DNA of 64,000 nt, from assembly GCA_963728145.1 (NCBI GenBank), contig CAVSJA010000002.1, forward strand, positions 372,001 to 436,000. Direction: 5' to 3'. Every line of letters begins with the position of its first letter. Within the stretch, counting starts at the first letter, position 1. The position numbers and the translations under genes are program-made. This document shows, piece after piece, positions 17,923 to 25,215 of the stretch. The DNA comes from CAVSJA01 sp963728145. GTDB lineage: Bacteria; Bacteroidota; Bacteroidia; Chitinophagales; Chitinophagaceae. Under the pieces are notes generated by a model. That model saw only the letters and a list, made by a program, of their open reading frames with translations. It was not told the origin of the DNA and made no database searches.

Positions 17923-18558
17923 ATGAAGCCTTACGAGGTATTATTAAACGGCAACAGGAAATGGGCGGCCCACAAAGTAATTGATGACCCTCAGTATTTC
18001 TACCGCCTTTCTCACTTGCAAACACCAGAGTTTTTATGGATAGGTTGTAGCGACAGCCGGGTTCCGGCAAACGAAATAACCAATACTGAACCTGGGGAAA
18101 TCTTTGTACATCGAAACGTAGCCAATCTCGTGATCAATACTGATGTCAACCTGCTCAGTGTGCTGGATTATGCAGTGAATCACTTAAAGGTAAGACACGT
18201 GATCGTGTGCGGGCATTATGGTTGTGGCGGAATAAAGGCTGCCACCACTAAAACGGATTTCAAGCCGGTATTGAATATGTGGTTGAGAAATATTAAAGAT
18301 GTCTATCGCCTCCACCGGAAGGAATTAGACGAAATTAAGAATGAAGACCAGCGTTGCGACAGGCTGGTAGAGTTAAATGTGCAGGAGCAGGTTACTAATC
18401 TCGCTAAGACTTCAATTATCCAACGTGCATGGAAAAATGAAAACCGTCCCGACCTTCATGGTTGGGTTTATGGCCTTAAGGACGGTATAATCAAACCGGT
18501 ATTCGAAATGAACTCAGGAACGCATATAGATCCCATTTATGAATACACCGACCTTTAG
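17923..18558 (+). CDS. Beta-class carbonic anhydrase (second copy)
   Basis: 211 residues. Zinc site Cys42, Asp44 and Arg46 in GCSDSRVPANEI, then His and Cys in CGHYGCGGIKAA near residues 98-101. Also NTEPGEIFVHRNVANLV, typical of the E. coli Can-type clade, and a C-terminal GLKDGIIKPVFEM. More canonical than the copy at 16570 and clearly from a different subclade. Divergent from the Dab operon, with its own promoter, so the two anhydrases may be regulated separately. The GH130-like gene follows closely. Confidence 0.95.
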   Translation: MKPYEVLLNGNRKWAAHKVIDDPQYFYRLSHLQTPEFLWIGCSDSRVPANEITNTEPGEIFVHRNVANLVINTDVNLLSVLDYAVNHLKVRHVIVCGHYGCGGIKAATTKTDFKPVLNMWLRNIKDVYRLHRKELDEIKNEDQRCDRLVELNVQEQVTNLAKTSIIQRAWKNENRPDLHGWVYGLKDGIIKPVFEMNSGTHIDPIYEYTDL

Positions 18559-18589
18559 TTATTGCAAATTGAATATTTTATATTTTAGA

Positions 18590-19762
18590 TTGAAAGCCTT
18601 TAGATATATAGTGGTTGTTCTGGTCTTATTTGCCTGTAAAGAGGTGAATAAGAAAGACACGGCGATTCCGGCTGAGATTGCAAAGGAAGATTGGGCGCTT
18701 TTCCCTTTTGATAAGATAGACAGTGTCAATCCGGTTCTTCAGCCCGATTCCACGACAATATTCAGGTGTCCTGTGAGAAAAGAGATCGTGAAATGGGAAG
18801 AAAAAGATGTTTTTAACCCTGCAACTGTTGTACGAAATGATACGATCTTTTTGCTTTATCGCGCAGAAGATAAAGTTGGAAAATACGCTGGTACTTCAAG
18901 GATCGGCCTTGCCTATAGTACGGATGGATTGCATTTCAAACGTTATCGCATACCCATTTTTTATCCAGATAATGATGACCAGAAAAAATACGAATGGGAG
19001 GGAGGATGCGAAGATCCAAGAGTAGTTGAAGATTCGCTGGGTACTTATTATATGACCTATACGGCTTATGATGGTGACAAAGCCAGGCTATTGGTCGCCT
19101 CTTCAAAAGATCTTTTGCATTGGAAAAAACATGGCCCCGCATTTGCGAAAGCATTCAATGGAAAATACATCAATACCTGGTCAAAATCTGGTTCTATTGT
19201 ATCCAATTATGAAAGGGATGGACGCATCGTTGCCGCAAAGATCAATGGAAAGTATTGGATGTATTGGGGAGATGTAAATATCTGGGCGGCTGTTTCCGAT
19301 GATTTGGTGAACTGGACTCCTGTTTTATATGAAGCAGGAGAAAAACCCACAATTGAATTGCGTCATAACGCAAAAGAGATACCCGAGATTAAGATTGTAT
19401 TTGGCCCACGTCCAAAAAAATTTGACAGTGATCTGGTAGAACCGGGTCCACCTGCGATGATTACGGACAAGGGGATTCTTCTTATTTATAATAGCCGCAA
19501 CGTGCCTTCCATAGGAGATAGTTCATTGCCAGAGGGAACTTATGCCGCGGCACAGATCCTTCTTGATAAGAATGATCCATCCAAAGTCTTAAATCGAATG
19601 GAATCATATTTCATGAAACCAGACAAGCCTTATGAAATTACCGGTCAGGTGAATCATGTTTGTTTTGTGGAAGGCCTTGCGTTCAAAAACAATATTTGGT
19701 ATTTGTATTATGGAACGGCTGATTCGAAGATTGCGGTGGCCACTCGCCTTCAGAAACCCTAA
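18590..19762 (+). CDS. GH130-like five-bladed beta-propeller lipoprotein
   Basis: About 391 residues. The TTG at 18590 is preferred because it gives a compact lipoprotein signal, LKAFRYIVVVLVLFAC, with lipobox LFAC; an ATG at 18539 in frame overlaps the carbonic anhydrase stop. The mature part shows glycosidase-family 130/43-type propeller features: DVFNPATVVRND near 80 (mature numbering approximate), LAYSTDGLHFKRY, then EGGCEDPRVVED with the key acid, and later HVCFVEGLAF. GH130 enzymes are phosphorylases or hydrolases on beta-mannosides; the lipid anchor suggests a periplasmic or surface role. Substrate not assignable. Confidence 0.82.
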   Translation: MKAFRYIVVVLVLFACKEVNKKDTAIPAEIAKEDWALFPFDKIDSVNPVLQPDSTTIFRCPVRKEIVKWEEKDVFNPATVVRNDTIFLLYRAEDKVGKYAGTSRIGLAYSTDGLHFKRYRIPIFYPDNDDQKKYEWEGGCEDPRVVEDSLGTYYMTYTAYDGDKARLLVASSKDLLHWKKHGPAFAKAFNGKYINTWSKSGSIVSNYERDGRIVAAKINGKYWMYWGDVNIWAAVSDDLVNWTPVLYEAGEKPTIELRHNAKEIPEIKIVFGPRPKKFDSDLVEPGPPAMITDKGILLIYNSRNVPSIGDSSLPEGTYAAAQILLDKNDPSKVLNRMESYFMKPDKPYEITGQVNHVCFVEGLAFKNNIWYLYYGTADSKIAVATRLQKP

Positions 19763-19832
19763 CGCTTAATATCCACTTAAGACAGAGATCGAAGTAAACC
19801 TTGTAATTCTTGACATTTCGAATCAATGAAGT

Positions 19833-20097
19833 TGAACCCCCTTAGGGATTCAATCTTTGTAGAAGACCGTATAGTTCCTGAGATTAATAAAAATCCGAGT
19901 CTACGTATTCGAAACCCCTTTAGGGGTTCAATCTTTGTAAAAGAACGTATAGTTCTTGAGATTAATAAAAATCCGAGTCAACGTATTCGAACCCCTTTAG
20001 GGGTTCAATCTTTGTAGAAGAACGTAAAGTTTTTGAGATTAATAAAAATCCGAGTCAACGTATTCGAACCCCTTTAGGGGTTCACTCTTTGTAGCAA
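19833..20097. repeat. 77-bp direct tandem repeat, 3 full copies and 1 partial
   Basis: Copies start at 19833, 19910, 19988 and 20065 (last one cut after about 33 bases). Each carries a perfect palindrome GAACCCC-TTTA-GGGGTTC and a second hairpin AAGAAC/GTTCTT about 15 bases further on, which is kept with changes in the third copy. The copies are contiguous, so not a CRISPR array. A related palindrome GCCCCGTAGGGGC follows at 20121-20133. Confidence 0.9.
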
Positions 20098-20120
20098 CGC
20101 AATACGCCCCCAGGGATCAA

Positions 20121-20133
20121 GCCCCGTAGGGGC
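20121..20133. repeat. GCCCCGTAGGGGC palindrome
   Basis: A REP-like palindrome just after the 77-bp array and about 55 bases from the DUF559 gene end. It is of the same GCCCC-loop-GGGGC type as those at 20811 and 20865 on the other side of that gene. Confidence 0.75.
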
Positions 20134-20188
20134 GCAATCTGGATTCAGGTTGCCGGCAAATTGTTTTGATCTGCTTGCCAAATTTCAT

Positions 20189-20569
20189 TTACGATAGCAC
20201 CGAACTAATTAACTGTATTTTATTTTCAATTGTTAGAATCACCCTCTCAAATCCTTTTTCAATTTCAAAATTCGTAAATCTTAGAATTGCTAGTCCTTTT
20301 TCTCGAAGCCATTCTTCTTTTTGTTTATCCTTTTCACTCAGTTCCGGCTTTTCATGATTTCCGGTTTTGATTTCAATGACCAGTTGTAACTCGGCACAAT
20401 AAAAATCTGCGAGCAAATGATGAACCGGATATTGTTGAGAAAACCCGAAGCCCAAAGGCTTTCGAATTAAATACTTCCACAATATCTTTTCAGATTCGTT
20501 TCTCCTCGACAGTGATCCTACACTATTTAAGAAGAATCGCGGCAGTGTTCTGGTAAATTGCTGTTCCAT
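20189..20569 (-). CDS. DUF559 (Vsr-like) endonuclease-domain protein
   Basis: 126 residues. Fold signature of the DUF559/MTES_1575 group within the PD-(D/E)XK nucleases: SEKILWKYLIRKPLGFGFSQQ at about 25-45, then LLADFYCAELQLVIEIKTGNH at about 52-72 with the Asp and Glu expected in the active site, and EEWLREKGLAILRFTNFEI at about 88-106. The usual GGQH after the second acidic residue is replaced by TGNH with a longer linker. Stand-alone DUF559 genes are common in Bacteroidota; function is unproven. It is bracketed by GCCCC/GGGGC palindromes on both sides, so a mobile or repeat-associated role is worth testing. Confidence 0.85.
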   Translation of the reverse strand: MEQQFTRTLPRFFLNSVGSLSRRNESEKILWKYLIRKPLGFGFSQQYPVHHLLADFYCAELQLVIEIKTGNHEKPELSEKDKQKEEWLREKGLAILRFTNFEIEKGFERVILTIENKIQLISSVLS

Positions 20570-20627
20570 TATTATTGTTTTTGTCGATCAAATGCTCTTC
20601 CTTCCATAAGGGTAATTAGATAAAACA

Positions 20628-20881
20628 ATCAAATAATTACGTACAACTTCTATTCACCTTATTCTTCACCAGATATCAGGTTGCTGACCTGCTTCGTTGG
20701 CGAAACAGGTTTACAAATGTTTCGATTCACCAGTTAAGTGGATAGGGCATTCAAATAATGCGTACGACTTCTATTTATTTTATTCTTCATCCATTAATCA
20801 AGTTGTAAACCTGCCCCGAAGGGGCAGCAGCTTGGTAGAAAGAAAATTATACGCCCCATTAATCCCGCCCCGAAGGGGCGG
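20628..20881. repeat. Degenerate direct repeat pair ending in palindromes
   Basis: Two related stretches of about 80 bases (20628-20710 and 20751-20827). Each has TCAAATAATn-CGTAC, then ACTTCTATT-TTATTCTTCA, and ends in a hairpin: CCTGCTTCGTTGGCGAAACA in the first and CTGCCCCGAAGGGGCAG in the second (20811-20827). A third palindrome, CCGCCCCGAAGGGGCGG, is at 20865-20881. The rest of the gap 20570-21004 is AT-rich; I see no gene in it. Confidence 0.75.
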
Positions 20882-21004
20882 CACGAATTCAGCGAAATAA
20901 TGTTTTAAAAAAGAGCTCATAATTTTTGGTAAATGCTAAATTTCTTAGTAAATTTATACTAATAAATTGATCGGATAAATAAATTGATCAGGTAAATTTT
21001 TTTT

Positions 21005-21619
21005 ATGGAAATGGGGTTAGTAAAGGGATCGCCATCTCTGGACGGAACCAATGGCGGTACCTGGGATTATATGCTTCTCGCTCATCCGGACGATACAGTA
21101 GCTGTCCGGTTAATGGAAGAAAAATTGAGTTTCTGCAGAGAGTATGGATTGAAGGTTGCTACCAGAACAAGACCATATATTACTGTTGCAAGCTTCAGCG
21201 CCTTTGAGCGAATGGAAGAAACTATGATCCGGTGGTTACACCGAATCATTGGAAACAATCGCAGTTTTCCTGTCTCCTTAAATAATTATAGTGGTGTGCC
21301 TGCACATACTATTTATCTGCGCGTGCAAGATCCCACTCCATTCCAGAATCTGGTTAGTCAGTTGAGTGTGGTTGAACAGTATGTAAAAAGTAACGGGTTC
21401 GGGGGAATGAATATGACCTACAGACCACAATTAAACATTGCGAGGGGATTGCCTGCCGGACTTTATGAAAAAGCTTTAATAGACTATTCGCAAAGAACCT
21501 TTCACGATTCATTCATGGTAAATGAATTGTATTTAATAAAGCGAAAAGATCAATTTGAAAACTCCCGGAGGGTCGCGGTATTCCCCTTATTTTCTATGGA
21601 AAAAAATATGATGAATTAA
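21005..21619 (+). CDS. 2H phosphoesterase-family (2'-5' RNA ligase-like) protein, catalytic His lost
   Basis: 204 residues. Overall layout matches Bacteroidota 2'-5' RNA ligase-like proteins: DYMLLAHPDDTVAVRLMEEK near residue 22, then the first catalytic position RPYITVASF near 58, FPVSLNNYSGVPAHTIYLRV near 92, and the second at RPQLNIARGL near 145. Active members have HxT/S at both places; here both His are Tyr and Gln. The fold is likely intact but the classical cyclic-phosphodiesterase chemistry is not. It is followed 12 bases later by a paralogue. Confidence 0.8.
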   Translation: MEMGLVKGSPSLDGTNGGTWDYMLLAHPDDTVAVRLMEEKLSFCREYGLKVATRTRPYITVASFSAFERMEETMIRWLHRIIGNNRSFPVSLNNYSGVPAHTIYLRVQDPTPFQNLVSQLSVVEQYVKSNGFGGMNMTYRPQLNIARGLPAGLYEKALIDYSQRTFHDSFMVNELYLIKRKDQFENSRRVAVFPLFSMEKNMMN

Positions 21620-21631
21620 AATGAATCGACT

Positions 21632-22243
21632 ATGAAACCACAAAATATAAGCTTGCCCGGCTATCGTACCAACGAGTACTTGTTGGTGCTGAATCCTCAC
21701 CAGGAGCTATGGACGAAGATCAAAAAGATTAAGCAGGAATTTGCTGAAGCCTATGACTTGCCCATAGCAACTGGTGGAAGACCTCATATTGCATTGTTGC
21801 GCTTCACGCAATTGGAGATGATGGAGGAAAGAATTCTTCAAAGATTGAAAGTCGTTGCCATGGGCTATCATCCTTTCAAAGTTGAATTGAAGGATTTTGG
21901 GAGTTTTCCAACCCATACCATATTTATTAATGTCACAACCAAGGAACCGGTAAAAAACCTGGTAAGAGAGATAAGGCAATCGCAAAAGTTGATGAAGCTG
22001 AATGATGAAAATAAGCCACACTTTATAGACGAGCCCTATATAACGATTGCCCGGAAGCTATTGCCCTGGCAATATGAAAAAGGTTGGCTTGAGTATAGCC
22101 ATAAAAATTTTACGGGAAGGTTCATTGCTGATAGTATGTTATTGTTGAAGCGATCTGTCGGGGAGAAAAAATACCAGATCCTGCAGCGCCTTGAATTTAT
22201 GAATCTTCCCGTTTCTACAAGGCAGGGAGAATTGTTTGGTTAG
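21632..22243 (+). CDS. 2H phosphoesterase-family protein, second paralogue, one catalytic His lost
   Basis: 203 residues. Same layout as its neighbour: NEYLLVLNPHQELWTKIKKIK near residue 11, RPHIALLRF near 50 (first His kept, HxA rather than HxT), FKVELKDFGSFPTHTIFINV near 83, and EPYITIARKL near 133 (second His replaced by Tyr). The two genes are probably a tandem duplication that has drifted. Shared loss at the second site suggests that binding rather than catalysis is preserved. Likely one operon with the preceding gene. Confidence 0.8.
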   Translation: MKPQNISLPGYRTNEYLLVLNPHQELWTKIKKIKQEFAEAYDLPIATGGRPHIALLRFTQLEMMEERILQRLKVVAMGYHPFKVELKDFGSFPTHTIFINVTTKEPVKNLVREIRQSQKLMKLNDENKPHFIDEPYITIARKLLPWQYEKGWLEYSHKNFTGRFIADSMLLLKRSVGEKKYQILQRLEFMNLPVSTRQGELFG

Positions 22244-22380
22244 GTTTTGAACGGAAGAACAGAGGAACAGTAGAATCAGCCAATTGCTAAAAAATCTTTG
22301 CTCTACTGTTCTACTGTTCTACTGCTCTACTGTTCTGCTGTTCATCTGTTCATCTGTTCATCTGTTCTTCTGTTCAAAAA
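22244..22380. repeat. Inverted 8-bp GAACAGNN array
   Basis: Forward units at about 22244-22276 and a longer array of reverse-complement units (NNCTGTTC) at about 22308-22380, separated by about 30 bases. Both arms begin or end with TTTTGAAC. The array forms a long hairpin between the 2H genes and the radical SAM gene. Same unit as 4164-4240. Confidence 0.85.
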
Positions 22381-22441
22381 CCTTGCGAGTTGCCGTAACG
22401 TCGCTGGAGGACAGGCTTGTTGGATATTTAAAGAAACTACC

Positions 22442-23617
22442 ATGTCAGAAAAATTGAAGCAGGATAGGGTTCCACTTCGTCCGTTGTCTTTGAAGAATAA
22501 AGAAAAAAATAAAGCAGAAAAGCCAGGGGAATCAGCAAAGGAAGATGGCGCTGATTCAGGTAAACCCGATGAATACGTTCGTGGAAGAGGTGCGCAGATC
22601 AATACAAAGAACAGGTTTTTGAAAGATGAAATAACAAAGGAACATATTGAAGCGATTGATCTTTGGACTGAATCCAATGAAGCAACTCAATACATAGAGC
22701 AACATGCGAAGTCAATAGTAAACAAAGTTGAAAGCCCGGATGTGGCGATGATGTACAGCTTGAATCCTTATGCGGGTTGTGAGCATGGATGTATCTATTG
22801 TTATGCTAGAAATGTGCATGAGTATTGGGGTTATAGTGCGGGGCTTGACTTTGAACGAAAAATAATAGTAAAGGTCAATGCTCCGCAACTTTTGAGAAAG
22901 TTTCTGATGAATCCGAAATGGGAATGTGTTCCGCTTGCGATGAGCGGCAATACAGATTGTTATCAACCGGCGGAACAAAAGTACAGGCTCACCAGAGGCA
23001 TACTTGAGATTTGTAATGAATTCAATCAGCCTGTTGGATTGATCACGAAGAATGGAGGGATGGTGAGGGATAAAGACCTGATGCAGGAAATGGCCAGGAA
23101 GAATTTGATCTCCATATTGGTCTCCATCACTTCATTTAACGAGGATCTGCGAAGAGTTATGGAACCTCGTACTACCACGGCAAAACAGCGATTGAAATTG
23201 ATCCGTGAAATGAGTTCAGCTGGTGTTCGTATCGGAGTCATGTTGGGTCCGATGATACCTGGCCTGAATGATCACGAGATGCCACGCATCATGAAGGCCG
23301 CGAGTGAAAATGGCGCAAGCTTTTCATCCTATACTTTTATTCGATTAAACGGTGCTGTTAAATTACTTTTTCACGATTGGCTCTACAAAAATTTTCCGGA
23401 TAGGGCGGATAAAGTTTGGCATATGATCGAACAAAGTCATAATGGAAAAGTAAACGATACACGTTTTGGACTGCGTATGACAGGCGAGGGTGAGATTGCA
23501 GAAATGATTTCTCAGCAATTCAAAATGTATAGCACTCAGTATAAATTATTGCATGAGCGATGGGAATTGGATACTACTAATTTTAGAAGGCCTGGCCAGC
23601 AGGGCAAATTGTTTTGA
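22442..23617 (+). CDS. PA0069/Rv2578c-family radical SAM protein
   Basis: 391 residues from ATG at 22442; the open frame reaches further upstream only by reading through the 8-bp array. The N-terminal part is charged and disordered. The radical SAM cluster is GCEHGCIYCYARNVHEYWG near residue 110 (CxxxCxxC), inside the family-typical SLNPYAGCEHGC. Further: VPLAMSGNTDCYQPAE near 163, VGLITKNGG near 198, GVRIGVMLGPMIPGLND near 260. The family is related to spore photoproduct lyase in fold, with no agreed substrate; a nucleic-acid role is often supposed. It is followed by another radical-SAM-like gene. Confidence 0.9.
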   Translation: MSEKLKQDRVPLRPLSLKNKEKNKAEKPGESAKEDGADSGKPDEYVRGRGAQINTKNRFLKDEITKEHIEAIDLWTESNEATQYIEQHAKSIVNKVESPDVAMMYSLNPYAGCEHGCIYCYARNVHEYWGYSAGLDFERKIIVKVNAPQLLRKFLMNPKWECVPLAMSGNTDCYQPAEQKYRLTRGILEICNEFNQPVGLITKNGGMVRDKDLMQEMARKNLISILVSITSFNEDLRRVMEPRTTTAKQRLKLIREMSSAGVRIGVMLGPMIPGLNDHEMPRIMKAASENGASFSSYTFIRLNGAVKLLFHDWLYKNFPDRADKVWHMIEQSHNGKVNDTRFGLRMTGEGEIAEMISQQFKMYSTQYKLLHERWELDTTNFRRPGQQGKLF

Positions 23618-23686
23618 TCGCAACTGAATTGGGAAATTAGAGAAATGAATCAAAATAAATTTGGTTTTTAGAATTAATCAATCACA

Positions 23687-24424
23687 TTGGCACAATCAAG
23701 CATCGAATGGACCGAAATGACCTGGAACCCTACCACGGGTTGCAATAAAATATCCGCAGGTTGTAAATTCTGTTATGCAGAAGTTATGTCTCGACGACTG
23801 CATGCGATGGGAATAGAAAAATACAAGAATGGATTTGATTTGACAATTCATGAGGATTCGCTCAATGTTCCTTATTCCTGGAAGCACCAAAAGGTTGTAT
23901 TTGTCAACTCGATGAGTGACCTTTTTCATAAGGACATTCCTCTTGATTTTATCAAAAAGGTTTTCGATGTAATGAATGATACTCCACATGTTTATCAAAT
24001 TCTAACAAAGAGAGCGGAGGTCTTGCTTCGCCACAGCCAGGACCTAAACTGGGGGCACAATATCTGGATGGGGGTGTCGGTTGAAAATGACAAAGTGAAG
24101 AGCCGAATAGACCTGTTGCGTCAATCAAATGCTAAAGTAAAATTCTTTTCTTGCGAACCGCTCATCGGACTCTTGCCGAACTTAAACTTAGACGGAATCG
24201 ACTGGGTAATTGTTGGCGGCGAAAGTGGAAGAAAACCCAGACCTATGAAAGAGGAATGGGTACTTGATATAATGGACCAGTGCAAACGAAATAATGTAAA
24301 GTTCTTTTTTAAGCAATGGGGAGGTACAAATAAAAAGAAAAGCGGAAGATTATTGAAAGGCAAAACTTATGATCAAATGCCTTCAATAACTCTAAACGAA
24401 TCAGCAGAGTACCTTCATTATTGA
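23687..24424 (+). CDS. DUF5131 (phage Gp37/Gp68) family protein, radical SAM-like
   Basis: 245 residues from a TTG start at 23687. Diagnostic start SSIEWTEMTWNPTTGCNKIS and GCKFCYAE (a CxxxxxxCxxC arrangement resembling a cluster site), VVFVNSMSDLFHKDIP near 68, YQILTKRA near 101, WMGVSVEN near 125, FFSCEPLIG near 152, WVIVGGESG near 172 and FFFKQWGG near 205. The family is found in phages and accessory regions, often next to three-Cys-motif partner (TcmP) genes; no TcmP is seen here. The function is unknown. Its neighbour is the PA0069-type radical SAM gene, 69 bases upstream. Confidence 0.9.
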   Translation: MAQSSIEWTEMTWNPTTGCNKISAGCKFCYAEVMSRRLHAMGIEKYKNGFDLTIHEDSLNVPYSWKHQKVVFVNSMSDLFHKDIPLDFIKKVFDVMNDTPHVYQILTKRAEVLLRHSQDLNWGHNIWMGVSVENDKVKSRIDLLRQSNAKVKFFSCEPLIGLLPNLNLDGIDWVIVGGESGRKPRPMKEEWVLDIMDQCKRNNVKFFFKQWGGTNKKKSGRLLKGKTYDQMPSITLNESAEYLHY

Positions 24425-24451
24425 GTATAGATTGAGAATTTGATATCGGAC

Positions 24452-24518
24452 CTTGTTAACCATCTTAACCTCGTCAACCCTATCAACCTCGTCAACCTCA
24501 TCAACTCCATCAACCTTG
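24452..24518. repeat. Degenerate 9-bp array (reverse orientation of GGTTGACAR)
   Basis: About seven units of the type CTYRTCAAC in register every nine bases, between the convergent DUF5131 and TPR genes. The drift between units is greater than in the array at 32732, so it looks older. Confidence 0.75.
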
Positions 24519-24520
24519 CA

Positions 24521-25156
24521 CTAAGATCCTCTGTACACCCATTTCTTTACATTCTCCGGTGGGCGTATTTCTTTGACACGATCTACGAAGGCTGAAATTG
24601 CGGCGGCATCTTTAGCAATGGGTTGCAATTTTACATAGGTTGAATAACATTCCAGCATCCTGGACACTTCATTGTAATTTAATCCATCAGATTGCAGTAG
24701 AATATTGTAGGATCTTCCAATAAACCAATTCGCAGAATAATATTGACCTTGTTTTTCATTCAATAGTGGCAAAACTTTTTCAAAATAGTGGATCGCAGTA
24801 CGGAGATCGCCAGATTTATCAGTATAGTTATTAATCCCCCCATACCATAAAGCTCCAGTGTTAACGGAATCCTTTGCAAGGACCTTATCAATTTCAACTT
24901 GCGCTTCTTTGTGTTTTCCCTGGTTCATTAAGGCCAATGAAAGTTGGGACCTATAGATCAAATTTGAACTATCAGCTTTGATCGCTTCTCTGAAAGTTTT
25001 TTCGGCAAGGCCATAATTTTCTTCATCGAGGTATTTATTACCTATTTCCAGGTAATCCGATTGGGTGAAACTCGCGTTTGAGAAAGACATTAAATAAACC
25101 GCAAGCAGAATCCTTAACGACTTTCTTTTAATATCAAAAGGAGCAATTTGATACAT
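24521..25156 (-). CDS. Tetratricopeptide-repeat protein, exported
   Basis: 211 residues. A hydrophobic segment at about 14-30 suits a signal peptide. TPR units follow: YLEIGNKYLDEENYGLAEKTF at about 34-54, IYRSQLSLALMNQGKHKEAQ at about 67-86, GALWYGGINNYTDKSGDLRTA at about 100-120 and SANWFIGRSYNILLQ at about 142. It begins 59 bases after the TonB receptor gene on the same strand and may be co-transcribed with it. Likely a periplasmic scaffold; partner unknown. Confidence 0.82.
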   Translation of the reverse strand: MYQIAPFDIKRKSLRILLAVYLMSFSNASFTQSDYLEIGNKYLDEENYGLAEKTFREAIKADSSNLIYRSQLSLALMNQGKHKEAQVEIDKVLAKDSVNTGALWYGGINNYTDKSGDLRTAIHYFEKVLPLLNEKQGQYYSANWFIGRSYNILLQSDGLNYNEVSRMLECYSTYVKLQPIAKDAAAISAFVDRVKEIRPPENVKKWVYRGS

Positions 25157-25215
25157 GAGGCAAATGGTTAGTTTAAATTACTCCTTAAACTAAATTGAAA
25201 ATATTTTTCCTGGAC

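Noticed and set aside
19833..20097. Possible CRISPR array
   Set aside because: Repeats are contiguous 77-bp units with no spacers and no cas genes nearby.
22298..22441. 48-residue N-terminal extension of the radical SAM protein
   Set aside because: It is a translation of the 8-bp array (Leu/Cys/Ser-rich) and the ATG at 22442 gives the usual start.
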